Position numbers and translations under genes: made by a program
Assembly (NCBI GenBank): GCA_027484575.1
Contig: JAIXSQ010000018.1
Coordinates: forward strand, 34,700-98,699
Source: Comamonadaceae bacterium
GTDB lineage: Bacteria; Pseudomonadota; Gammaproteobacteria; Burkholderiales; Burkholderiaceae_C
Direction: 5' to 3'
Length of the DNA: 64,000 nucleotides
Shown: piece by piece, positions 11,591 through 20,073 of the stretch
Layout: the number at the start of each line of letters is the position of its first letter
Position numbering within the stretch: the stretch's first letter is position 1
The notes under the pieces: generated by a model
Database searches by the model: none
Told to the model about the DNA's origin: nothing
Seen by the model: only the letters and a program-made list of their open reading frames with translations

Positions 11591-12565
11591 TCAGGCCGGG
11601 CGCAGCACCCGGTCGATCACGTGCACCACGCCGTTGGTGGCGAAGCGGTCGGTCAGCACCAGGTTGGCCGTGCGCCCCAGCCGGTCGGTGACCACCCCCG
11701 CCGCGCTCACCACGAGGGTGTCGCCCGCGGCCGCCGACGCGGTCGCCAGCGCGGTGCCCGCAGGAATCTCCGCCCGCAGCGCCCGCTGGGGCAGCACGTG
11801 GTAGGCCAGCACCCGCTGCAGCAGCGCGGTGTCGGCCAGCAGCTGCGCCTGCGTGACGCCCAGCTCGGCCAGCAGGGCCGTGAACGCGGCGTTGGTGGGA
11901 GCCAGCACCGTGAACGGGCCGGTGCCGGCCAGCGTGGTGTCCAGCCCCGCGGCCTGCACGGCGGCCACCAGGGTCGACAGGTCCGGCGTGGCCTGCGCCA
12001 GCTGCACGATGCTGCGGTTGGCCGGCAACAGCACCCGGTCGATGCGGTGGATCACGCCGTTGCGCGCCAGGATGTCGGCCTGCGTGACCGTCGCGGTGCG
12101 GTTGCGCCCGTCCGTGAGCTGCAGGCCGCCGCCCACGGGCTCGGCCTTCGCGATGCCGCCCTGCACGGTGGTCAGCGCCCGCCCGGCGGGGATCTGGGTG
12201 CTGGTGGCCCGCACCGGCAGCACGTGGAAGGTGAGCACGCTGCGCAGCAGCGCCTGGTCGGCCAGCAGCTGCGGCAGCGTCACCCCGAGCTCCGCCAGCA
12301 GGGCGTCGAAGGCCGCGTTGTCGGGTGCGAAGACGGTGAACGGCCCGTCGCCCTGCAGCGTGGGCACGAGCCCGGCGGTGTCCAGCGCACGCACCAGCGT
12401 GCTGAAGGCGGGGGTGGCCTGGGCGGTCTGGACGATGTCGGCCGCCGCGGCCTGGGCCTGCGGCTGCGACAGCGCGGGGGCGATCCCGCCATCGTCGCCG
12501 CCGCCGCAGCCGGCCAGCAGCAGGGAACCGGCCCCGAAGGCCGACAACAGGGTGCGTCGTTGCAT
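11591..12565 (-). CDS. Fasciclin (FAS1) domain lipoprotein with two FAS1 repeats
   Basis: A 324-residue exported lipoprotein: signal peptide with lipobox LLAGC (Cys about residue 19), a Gly/Asp linker, then two tandem FAS1 domains (about 42-180 and 183-322). Each has the H1 box (GPFTVFAPDNAAFDALL and GPFTVLAPTNAAFTALL), the YH/FHVLP motif and the H2 box ending NGVIHRIDRVL / NGVVHVIDRVL. FAS1 domains mediate adhesion and matrix contacts; no specific partner can be assigned. It is inverted relative to the flanking his genes and sits exactly between hisF and hisI, suggesting insertion into an ancestral his operon. Confidence 0.92.
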   Translation of the reverse strand: MQRRTLLSAFGAGSLLLAGCGGGDDGGIAPALSQPQAQAAAADIVQTAQATPAFSTLVRALDTAGLVPTLQGDGPFTVFAPDNAAFDALLAELGVTLPQLLADQALLRSVLTFHVLPVRATSTQIPAGRALTTVQGGIAKAEPVGGGLQLTDGRNRTATVTQADILARNGVIHRIDRVLLPANRSIVQLAQATPDLSTLVAAVQAAGLDTTLAGTGPFTVLAPTNAAFTALLAELGVTQAQLLADTALLQRVLAYHVLPQRALRAEIPAGTALATASAAAGDTLVVSAAGVVTDRLGRTANLVLTDRFATNGVVHVIDRVLRPA

Positions 12566-12723
12566 GGGTGTGCTCTCCTGGTGGGTGGGAAGCGCTCAAG
12601 ACCGATCGGACTTGATGCAGACCGAATGGTCGCTGCGTGAACTGGAAAGTTATGCGCGCGTCACCAACCGTTGCGGCTGATACCTCGCGCAGCCCTGCAG
12701 CAGGGGCCCACCGGCGGATCGCG

Positions 12724-12729
12724 GACAAT
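12724..12729 (+). promoter_or_regulatory. Putative -10 box directly upstream of hisI
   Basis: GACAAT ends 6 bases before the hisI ATG, so a transcript starting at the usual distance would begin at or next to the start codon (leaderless or nearly so). A fresh promoter is expected here because hisI-hisE are cut off from hisF by the inverted fasciclin gene. No clear -35 was identified. Confidence 0.35.
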
Positions 12730-12735
12730 CCGCCG

Positions 12736-13125
12736 ATGCAGTGGCTCGACGAGGTGACGTGGGACGCAGCCGGCCTGGTGCCGGTGATCGCCCAGGAGCA
12801 GGACACGGGGGATGTCCTGATGTTCGCGTGGATGAACCGCGAGGCCCTGCGGCTGACCGCCGAGCAGGGCCGGGCCGTGTACTGGAGCCGCTCGCGCGGC
12901 AAGCTGTGGTTCAAGGGCGAGGAGTCCGGCCACGTCCAGCAGGTGCACGAGATCCGCCTGGACTGCGATGCCGACGTGGTGCTGCTGCGGGTCACCCAGC
13001 TCGGCCACGACCCGTCGATCGCGTGCCACACCGGCCGGCACAGCTGCTTCTTCCGCAGGCTCGAGGCCGGCCGCTGGTCCGAGGCCGAACCGGTCTTGAA
13101 AGACCCGTCCACCATCTACACCTGA
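12736..13125 (+). CDS. hisI: Phosphoribosyl-AMP cyclohydrolase HisI
   Basis: A 129-residue monofunctional cyclohydrolase opening the adenine ring of PR-AMP. The metal-binding Asp/Cys region LDCDADVVLLRV and the cysteines in ACHTGRHSCFFR are present, as is MNREALRLT in the N-terminal half. An ATG at 12637 would add 33 unconserved residues. The start at 12736 fits the family N-terminus (MQWLDEVTWDAAGLVP) and the promoter-like GACAAT just upstream. It is separate from HisE, unlike the fused HisIE of enterobacteria. Confidence 0.95.
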   Translation: MQWLDEVTWDAAGLVPVIAQEQDTGDVLMFAWMNREALRLTAEQGRAVYWSRSRGKLWFKGEESGHVQQVHEIRLDCDADVVLLRVTQLGHDPSIACHTGRHSCFFRRLEAGRWSEAEPVLKDPSTIYT

Positions 13126-13131
13126 GGCCCC

Positions 13132-13500
13132 ATGAGCTCGAACGATTCCCTGGCCCGGCTCGCGGCCGTCATCGAGAGCCGCAAGGCGGCCAACGGCGGC
13201 GACCCCGAGCGCAGCTACGTCGCGCGCCTGCTGCACAAGGGCCCGGACGCCTTCCTCAAGAAGATCGGCGAGGAGGCCACCGAGGTGGTGATGGCGGCCA
13301 AGGATACCGACCACGGCGGCGACCGCGCCAAGCTGGTGGGCGAGGTGGCCGACCTGTGGTTCCACAGCATGATCGCGCTGGCCCACTACGGCCTGGCGCC
13401 GGCCGACGTGATCGACGAACTGGAGCGCCGCGAGGGCACCAGCGGCATCGAGGAAAAGGCGCTGCGCAAGGCGCGCCTGCGCGAGGAGGGTGCCGCATGA
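13132..13500 (+). CDS. hisE: Phosphoribosyl-ATP pyrophosphatase HisE
   Basis: A 122-residue MazG-like all-alpha pyrophosphohydrolase hydrolysing PR-ATP to PR-AMP. The motif KIGEEATEVVMAAKD (about 44-58) and the later EVADLWFHSM contain the Mg-binding acidic residues. It starts 6 bases after hisI, and its stop overlaps the next gene (ATGA). The C-terminal basic tail is somewhat long. Confidence 0.95.
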   Translation: MSSNDSLARLAAVIESRKAANGGDPERSYVARLLHKGPDAFLKKIGEEATEVVMAAKDTDHGGDRAKLVGEVADLWFHSMIALAHYGLAPADVIDELERREGTSGIEEKALRKARLREEGAA

Positions 13501-13853
13501 AGGAAACCGACTACGCGGACTTCGCGCCCAAGACCGAGTCCGACCGCACGGTGATGCACGTGCTGTACGGGCTGCACACGGTGGCCCCCTTCAGCTACTG
13601 GACGCTCGCGCTGGTGGCCGTGGTGGTGAACTACATCAAGCGCGGCGACGAGGCCGACCTGCTGTACGTGGCGCACCACGACTACATGCTGCGCACCTTC
13701 TGGTGGACCGTGCTGTGGCTGGTGCTGACCTCGCCGCTGTACCTGCTGTTCTTCCTGCCCGGCTTCCTGGCGCATTCCGTCGTGGGCCTGTGGTACCTGT
13801 ACCGCTGCATCCGTGGCTGGCTGCGCTTCGTCGACCACCGCCCGCCCCAGTGA
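13497..13853 (+). CDS. Small membrane protein, DUF4870-like
   Basis: A 118-residue protein with three hydrophobic segments (about 29-46, 70-90 and 93-107) and the pattern of DUF4870/TIC20-like small membrane proteins: YGLHTVAPFSYWTLALVAVVVNYIK and HHDYMLRTFWWT. Function is unknown. It overlaps hisE by 4 bases and is 16 bases from the HIT gene, an arrangement common in Burkholderiales between hisE and tatA. Confidence 0.75.
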   Translation: MKETDYADFAPKTESDRTVMHVLYGLHTVAPFSYWTLALVAVVVNYIKRGDEADLLYVAHHDYMLRTFWWTVLWLVLTSPLYLLFFLPGFLAHSVVGLWYLYRCIRGWLRFVDHRPPQ

Positions 13854-13869
13854 GCCGCGACCGATCCCC

Positions 13870-14229
13870 ATGACCCACGACCCGAACTGCATCTTCTGCA
13901 AGATCGTCCAGGGCGCGATCCCCTCGCGCAAGGTGTACGAGGACGACGAGATCCTGGCCTTCCACGACATCGCGCCGTGGGCGCCCGTGCACTTCCTGAT
14001 GGTGCCCAAGCAGCACGTGCCCTCGCTGGCGCACGTGAGCGAGGCGCATGCGCCGCTGCTGGGCCGCATGCTGGCGCTGGCCCCGCGGCTGGCGCTCGAG
14101 CAGGGCTGCCAGCCCTACCCCGAAGGCGGCCACCGCGTCGTGATCAACACGGGCGTGCAAGGCGGCCAGGAAGTGCACCACCTGCACGTGCACGTGATGG
14201 GTGGCCCGCGGCCCTGGGCCAAGGGCTGA
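13870..14229 (+). CDS. HIT family nucleotide-binding hydrolase
   Basis: A 119-residue histidine-triad protein. It has the N-terminal zinc-like CIFCKIVQG and the catalytic triad motif HHLHVHVMGG near the C-terminus (residues about 103-112), where the middle His attacks nucleoside phosphoramidates. It resembles HinT. It follows the DUF4870-like gene and precedes tatA. The ATG gives the standard length. Confidence 0.93.
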   Translation: MTHDPNCIFCKIVQGAIPSRKVYEDDEILAFHDIAPWAPVHFLMVPKQHVPSLAHVSEAHAPLLGRMLALAPRLALEQGCQPYPEGGHRVVINTGVQGGQEVHHLHVHVMGGPRPWAKG

Positions 14230-14280
14230 CGCCGCGCGCGGACACCGCGGGGCCTGGCGGGCCCATCCGCCCCCGGCGAC

Positions 14281-14286
14281 TAGAAT
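14281..14286 (+). promoter_or_regulatory. Putative -10 box TAGAAT upstream of tatA
   Basis: TAGAAT followed by CCGCC lies 27 bases before the tatA ATG in an 84-base gap, with a CAGGAGT ribosome binding site between. It is of the same form as the TANAAT boxes before petA, dcd and the tRNA gene. Confidence 0.4.
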
Positions 14287-14313
14287 CCGCCTCAATCTTT
14301 TCAGGAGTCCACC

Positions 14314-14565
14314 ATGGGTTCGTTTTCCATCTGGCACTGGCTGGTCGTGCTGCTCATCGTCGTGCTGGTCTTCGGCACCAAGAAGCTCAAGAACATCGGC
14401 TCCGACCTCGGTGGTGCCGTCAAGGGTTTCAAGGACGGCATGAAGGACGGCTCGGCCCCCGAGCAGCAGGCCACCACGCCGCCCGCGGGCCAGGTGACCA
14501 GCAGCGCCACCGCGCCGGCCGCCGACAAGACGACCATCGACGTCGAGGCACGCAACAAGTCGTGA
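14314..14565 (+). CDS. tatA: TatA, Sec-independent translocase pore subunit
   Basis: An 83-residue TatA: N-terminal transmembrane helix (about 5-21), the FGTKKLKNIGSDLG hinge and amphipathic helix (about 24-45, GGAVKGFKDGMK), then a disordered Ala/Thr/Pro-rich tail. It oligomerises to let folded twin-arginine substrates across the inner membrane. First gene of tatABC; the ribosome binding site AGGAGT is well placed. Confidence 0.95.
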   Translation: MGSFSIWHWLVVLLIVVLVFGTKKLKNIGSDLGGAVKGFKDGMKDGSAPEQQATTPPAGQVTSSATAPAADKTTIDVEARNKS

Positions 14566-14590
14566 CCCTTCATCGCGGAGTGCGCAGCCG

Positions 14591-15052
14591 GTGATCGACC
14601 TCGGCCTATCCAAGATGGCGCTGATCGGCGCCGTGGCGCTGATCGTCATCGGCCCCGAGAAGCTGCCCAAGGTGGCCCGCACGGTGGGCACCCTGCTGGG
14701 CAAGGCGCAGCGGTACGTGGCCGACGTCAAGGCGGAGGTGAACCGCTCGATGGAGCTGGACGAACTGCGCAAGATGAAGGACAGCGTCGAGAACGCCGCG
14801 CGCGACGTCGAGGCTTCGGTGCGCACCGGCGCCGCCGACTTCGAGAAGCAGTGGTCCGACGCGCTCGCCGACCCGGCCACGCAGCCGCTGGCCGAGCCGC
14901 CTTCCCTGCCCGAGTACAAGCGCCCGTCCAAGAACTGGCGCCTCAAGCGGGGCGCCACCCCCCAGTGGTACAAGGCCCGCAACGGCGTGCGCACGCGCGC
15001 CCTGTCGGGCGCGGCCCGCGTCGCGCGGTACCGCCCCAGGAAACCCGATTGA
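14591..15052 (+). CDS. tatB: TatB, twin-arginine translocase receptor subunit
   Basis: A 153-residue TatB with a GTG start: short N-terminal helix, VIGPEKLPKVART hinge and long amphipathic helix including VADVKAEVNRSMELDELRKM, then a basic C-terminal tail. TatB with TatC forms the signal-peptide receptor. It is directly adjacent to tatC with no spacing. Confidence 0.95.
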   Translation: MIDLGLSKMALIGAVALIVIGPEKLPKVARTVGTLLGKAQRYVADVKAEVNRSMELDELRKMKDSVENAARDVEASVRTGAADFEKQWSDALADPATQPLAEPPSLPEYKRPSKNWRLKRGATPQWYKARNGVRTRALSGAARVARYRPRKPD

Positions 15053-15844
15053 ATGTCCCAGCCTGACAAGGAAGACGAGCTCGCGGGCACCGAGCAGCCG
15101 TTCGTCGCCCATCTCGTCGAACTGCGCGATCGCCTGATCAAGTCGGTGATCGCCGTCGGCCTCGTGGCCGCCGTGCTGGCCGTCTGGCCCGGCCCCGGTG
15201 CGCTCTACGACCTGCTGGCCGCCCCGCTGGTGGCCCACCTGCCCAAGGGGGCGACGCTGATCGCGACCTCGGTGATCTCGCCGTTCCTGGTGCCGCTGAA
15301 GATCCTGCTGATGGCGGCCTTCCTGATCGCGCTGCCGGTGGTGCTCTGGCAGGTGTGGTCGTTCGTCGCCCCCGGCCTGTACTCGCACGAGAAGAAGCTG
15401 GTGCTGCCGCTGGTGGTCTCCAGCACCTTCCTGTTCTTCATCGGCGTGGCGTTCTGCTACTGGTTCGTGTTCGGCCAGGTGTTCTCGTTCATCCAGAGCT
15501 TCGCGCCCAAGAGCATCACCGCCGCGCCCGACATCGAGGCCTACCTGAGCTTCGTGCTGACCATGTTCCTGGCGTTCGGCCTCGCGTTCGAGGTGCCGAT
15601 CGTGGTCATCGTGCTGGCGCGCATGGGCATCGTCAGCGTGGAGAAGCTCAAGGAGTTCCGCGGCTACTTCATCGTGCTGGCCTTCATCATCGCCGCCGTG
15701 GTCACGCCGCCCGACGTCGTGTCGCAGCTGGCGCTGGCCATCCCGATGATCCTGCTGTACGAGCTGGGCATCTGGGCCGCGCAGATCTTCATCCGCCACA
15801 CCCAGGCGCCGGCCGAAGGCGGCGACGCCGCCACCGACGCCTGA
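15053..15844 (+). CDS. tatC: TatC, twin-arginine translocase core subunit
   Basis: A 263-residue protein with six membrane segments and family motifs HLVELRDRLIKS (N-terminal, signal-peptide binding), SFVAPGLYSHEKK and the conserved F-x-FGLAFEVPI region. It recognises twin-arginine signals with TatB. It ends 6 bases from a convergent protease gene; no terminator is evident in that gap. Confidence 0.96.
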   Translation: MSQPDKEDELAGTEQPFVAHLVELRDRLIKSVIAVGLVAAVLAVWPGPGALYDLLAAPLVAHLPKGATLIATSVISPFLVPLKILLMAAFLIALPVVLWQVWSFVAPGLYSHEKKLVLPLVVSSTFLFFIGVAFCYWFVFGQVFSFIQSFAPKSITAAPDIEAYLSFVLTMFLAFGLAFEVPIVVIVLARMGIVSVEKLKEFRGYFIVLAFIIAAVVTPPDVVSQLALAIPMILLYELGIWAAQIFIRHTQAPAEGGDAATDA

Positions 15845-15850
15845 GGCGGC

Positions 15851-17008
<1,158 letters not shown>

Positions 17009-17122
17009 GGGATGGCTGGGCGGACGCGGAGCGGTCGAGTGTAGAGCGGCGCCCGCCGCGCCGCAGGGGCGGGGGCGGTGGTCCACAATCGGACCCGTTC
17101 CCGCACCGCCCCACACGCATCC

Positions 17123-17881
17123 ATGGCCCACCGAGACGACGTCACCCAGGCCTTCGCGCAGCTGCTGGCGCCCGAGCGCTACAAGGACTATGGCCCCAAC
17201 GGGCTGCAGGTCGAAGGCCGCGCGCAGGTGCGGCGCATTGTCTCGGGCGTGACCGCCAGCCGGGCCCTGATCGAGGCGGCGATCGCCGACGGTGCCGACG
17301 GCATCGTGGTGCACCACGGCCTGTTCTGGCGCGGCCAGGACGGCCGGGTGACCGGCTGGATGAAGCAGCGGCTGGCCCTGCTGCTGGCGCACGACATCAA
17401 CCTCTGGGCCTATCACCTGCCGCTGGACGCGCATGCCGAGCTGGGCAACAACGCCCAGTTGGGCCGCGTGCTGGGCCTGCGCGCCGACGGCCGCTTCGGC
17501 GACCAGGACCTGGGCTTCCTGGGGGCGCGCGGCGACGGCGAGCCCTTCGCGGACGCGCGGGCGCTGGCCGACCACCTGCAGGACGTGCTCGGCCGGCCGG
17601 TGACGCTGGTCGAGGGCGCGCCGGGCCCGGTGCGGCGCATCGCCTGGTGCACCGGCGGGGCCCAGGGCTGGTTCGAGGAGGCGATCGCGGCCGGTGCCCA
17701 GGCCTTCCTGACCGGCGAGATCTCCGAGCCTCAGGCGCACTACGCGCGCGAGTGCGGCGTGAGCTTCCTGGCCTGCGGCCACCATGCCACCGAGCGCTAC
17801 GGCGCGCCCGCCGTCGCCGATCACGTGGCCCGCGGCCTGGGGCTGGACCACCGCTTCGTCGACATCGACAACCCCGCATGA
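17123..17881 (+). CDS. NIF3 / YbgI-like dinuclear metal-binding protein
   Basis: A 252-residue NIF3-family protein. Metal ligands are visible in DGIVVHHGLFWRG (about 66-78) and CGHHATERYG near the C-terminus. It opens with the common pattern (I/F)...LAPERYKDYGPNGLQVEG. The family is often annotated as GTP cyclohydrolase I type 2, but the biochemical role in bacteria is uncertain. CACAAT at 17084 is a likely -10. Its stop overlaps pdxA (ATGA). Confidence 0.9.
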   Translation: MAHRDDVTQAFAQLLAPERYKDYGPNGLQVEGRAQVRRIVSGVTASRALIEAAIADGADGIVVHHGLFWRGQDGRVTGWMKQRLALLLAHDINLWAYHLPLDAHAELGNNAQLGRVLGLRADGRFGDQDLGFLGARGDGEPFADARALADHLQDVLGRPVTLVEGAPGPVRRIAWCTGGAQGWFEEAIAAGAQAFLTGEISEPQAHYARECGVSFLACGHHATERYGAPAVADHVARGLGLDHRFVDIDNPA

Positions 17882-18909
17882 AGCCGCTGGCGATCACCCA
17901 GGGCGACCCCGCCGGCATCGGCGGCGAAACCATCGCGCTGGCCTGGCGGCGCGAGCCCGCGCTGCTGCGCGGCTGCTTCGTGGCGGGGGAACTGGCCCAC
18001 CTGCGGCGTGCGTCCGCGGCTGCCGCCGGGCCCGGCCGGCCGGCCCTGCCCGTCGCGGTGATCGACCGCCCGGCCCAGGCGCCGGACGTGCCGCCTGGCT
18101 GCATCCCGTTGCTGCCGGTGGCGGGTGGCCCCATGGACCTCGTCGCCTGGGGGCGGGTCGACGCCCGGGCCGGACGGCTGGCCGCCGACGCCGTGCGCTG
18201 GGCGGCCCGCGCGTGCCTGGCGGGCGAGATCGCGGGCCTGGTGACGGCGCCGCTGCACAAGGAGGCGCTGGCGGCCGCCGGCGAGCCCTACCCGGGCCAC
18301 ACCGAACTGCTGCAGGCCGAGGCCGCCGCGCACCTGGGCGTGGCGGTGGCCGACCTGCCCGTGCGCATGATGCTGGCCAGCGAGGCGCTGCGCACGGTGC
18401 TGGTGAGCATCCACGTGTCGCTGCGCGAGGCGATCGAGGCGGTGACGCGCGCCCAGGTGCTGCAGACGCTGCGCATCGCGCACGCCTCGCTCGGGCCGCT
18501 GCTGGGCCGCGCGCCGCGCATCGGCGTGGCGGGCCTGAATCCGCATGCGGGCGAGGGCGGCCTGTTCGGCCGCGAGGAGATCGAGCAGATCGCGCCGGCC
18601 ATCGCGGACGCCCGGGCCGAGGGCATCGACGCCAGCGGCCCGCACGCGCCCGACACGGTGTTCATGCGGGCCCGTGCCACGCCGCAGCAGCCGGGCGAGT
18701 TCGACGTGGTCGTGGCCATGTACCACGACCAGGGGCTCATCCCCGTCAAGTACCTGGGGCTGGACCAGGGCGTGAACGTGACGCTGGGGCTGCCGCTGGT
18801 GCGTACCAGCCCCGACCACGGCACCGCCTTCGACATCGCGGGCACGGGCCGGGCCGACCCGTCGAGCCTGCTGCAGGCGGTGCGCATCGCCCGCCGGCTG
18901 GCGGGCTGA
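17878..18909 (+). CDS. pdxA: 4-hydroxythreonine-4-phosphate dehydrogenase PdxA
   Basis: A 343-residue NAD-dependent enzyme of pyridoxal-5'-phosphate synthesis. It begins ITQGDPAGIGGE, and has the metal-binding histidines in PGHTELLQ, NPHAGEGGLFGREE and VAMYHDQGLIPVKY, and the C-terminal PDHGTAFDIAGTG. It uses the DXP-dependent B6 route with PdxJ, which is not in this window. Overlaps the NIF3-like gene by 4 bases. Confidence 0.96.
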   Translation: MKPLAITQGDPAGIGGETIALAWRREPALLRGCFVAGELAHLRRASAAAAGPGRPALPVAVIDRPAQAPDVPPGCIPLLPVAGGPMDLVAWGRVDARAGRLAADAVRWAARACLAGEIAGLVTAPLHKEALAAAGEPYPGHTELLQAEAAAHLGVAVADLPVRMMLASEALRTVLVSIHVSLREAIEAVTRAQVLQTLRIAHASLGPLLGRAPRIGVAGLNPHAGEGGLFGREEIEQIAPAIADARAEGIDASGPHAPDTVFMRARATPQQPGEFDVVVAMYHDQGLIPVKYLGLDQGVNVTLGLPLVRTSPDHGTAFDIAGTGRADPSSLLQAVRIARRLAG

Positions 18910-18913
18910 CGCC

Positions 18914-19348
18914 TCACTTCCTCAGGGCGTCGCGGATCTCGCGCAGCAGCACGGTGTCCTCGGGCGTGGGCGCCGGGGGCGGCGCCGCGGCCTCGGCCTG
19001 GTCGGCGCGCTTGAGGCGGTTGATCTGGCGGACCATCAGGAAAATGATGAACGCCAAGATCGCGAAGTTGACCACCACGGTCAGGAAGCTGCCCCACGCG
19101 AACACCGGCACGCCGGCCTTGGTCAAATCGGCCAAGGTGCGGGGCACGCCTTCGGGCACGGCCCCGAGCACCACGAAGCGGTTGGAGAAGTCGAGGTTGC
19201 CCACCACCAGGCTCACCAGCGGCATGACGACGTCCTTGACCAGCGAATCGACGATCTTGTTGAACGCCGCGCCGATGATCACGCCCACCGCCAGGTCGAC
19301 CACGTTGCCCTTGACCGCGAATTCCCGGAATTCCTTGAGAAACGCCAA
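18914..19348 (-). CDS. mscL: Large-conductance mechanosensitive channel MscL, TTG start
   Basis: A 144-residue MscL with two membrane helices (TM1 about 16-45, GNVVDLAVGVIIGAAFNKIV; TM2 about 80-105) and the C-terminal helical bundle. It opens under hypo-osmotic membrane tension. The start is TTG, giving the exact family N-terminus (M)AFLKEFREFA; AAGGAG lies at proper distance upstream. It is convergent with pdxA (4-base gap) and divergent from petA. Confidence 0.95.
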   Translation of the reverse strand: MAFLKEFREFAVKGNVVDLAVGVIIGAAFNKIVDSLVKDVVMPLVSLVVGNLDFSNRFVVLGAVPEGVPRTLADLTKAGVPVFAWGSFLTVVVNFAILAFIIFLMVRQINRLKRADQAEAAAPPPAPTPEDTVLLREIRDALRK

Positions 19349-19418
19349 TTCCCGCTCCTTCTTGTTGGTTGCTGAGGCATCCAGTATGGATGGGTCGGGG
19401 CAGGTCCCTCAAGGTCGT

Positions 19419-19424
19419 TACAAT
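19419..19424 (+). promoter_or_regulatory. Putative -10 box TACAAT for petABC
   Basis: TACAAT followed by CGCCGG lies 43 bases before the petA ATG in the 119-base mscL-petA divergent gap. It is the best -10 candidate there. No convincing -35 hexamer is visible at 16-18 bases. Confidence 0.4.
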
Positions 19425-19467
19425 CGCCGGTTGACCTAACTAAGCGTTCTCCCTTTCGAGGATCTCC

Positions 19468-20064
19468 ATGAGCGACACCCCAATGGACCCCAGCAAGCGG
19501 ACGTGGCTGATCGCGTCCAGCTGCGCGGGCGCCGTGGGCGCGGGCTTCGTAGCCGTGCCCTTCGTGAGCAGCTTCCAGCCGTCCGAGCGGGCCAAGGCCG
19601 CCGGTGCGGCCGTGGAGGTCGACATCGCCGCGCTGAAGCCGGGCGAGAAGATCACCGTCGAGTGGCGCGGCAAGCCGGTGTGGATCATGCGCCGCACCCC
19701 CGAGATGCTCGAGGGCCTGAAGAAGACCGACCCGCAGGTGGCCGATCCCAAGTCGGACCGCAAGGCCTACCCGACCCCCGAGTACGCCAAGAACGAGTAC
19801 CGCTCGATCAAGCCCGAGGTGTTCGTGGCCGTGGGCATCTGCTCGCACCTGGGCTGCTCGCCCAGCGACAAGCTGCAGCCGGGCCCGCAGCCCTCGCTGC
19901 CCGACGACTGGCAGGGCGGCTTCCTGTGCCCCTGCCACGGCTCCACGTTCGACCTCGCAGGTCGCGTGTTCAAGAACAAGCCGGCCCCCGACAACCTCGA
20001 GGTGCCCCCGCACATGTACCTGTCCGACACCAAGCTGCTGATCGGCGAGGACAAGAAGGCTTGA
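19468..20064 (+). CDS. petA: Ubiquinol-cytochrome c reductase Rieske iron-sulfur subunit
   Basis: A 198-residue Rieske protein of the bc1 complex. Cluster ligands are Cys125-Ser-His127-Leu-Gly-Cys130 and Cys154-Pro-Cys156-His157. The N-terminal anchor (about 12-34) is preceded by SKRTWL, a Lys-Arg rather than Arg-Arg pair, so the Tat signal, the usual export route for Rieske proteins, is a variant. The first cluster box has Ser in place of the commoner Thr. It takes electrons from ubiquinol and passes them to cytochrome c1. First gene of petABC. Confidence 0.96.
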   Translation: MSDTPMDPSKRTWLIASSCAGAVGAGFVAVPFVSSFQPSERAKAAGAAVEVDIAALKPGEKITVEWRGKPVWIMRRTPEMLEGLKKTDPQVADPKSDRKAYPTPEYAKNEYRSIKPEVFVAVGICSHLGCSPSDKLQPGPQPSLPDDWQGGFLCPCHGSTFDLAGRVFKNKPAPDNLEVPPHMYLSDTKLLIGEDKKA

Positions 20065-20073
20065 GGAGTCGCC

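Noticed and set aside
12637..12735. ATG at 12637 as the hisI start
   Set aside because: It adds 33 unconserved residues. The family N-terminus begins at 12736, right after a -10-like box.
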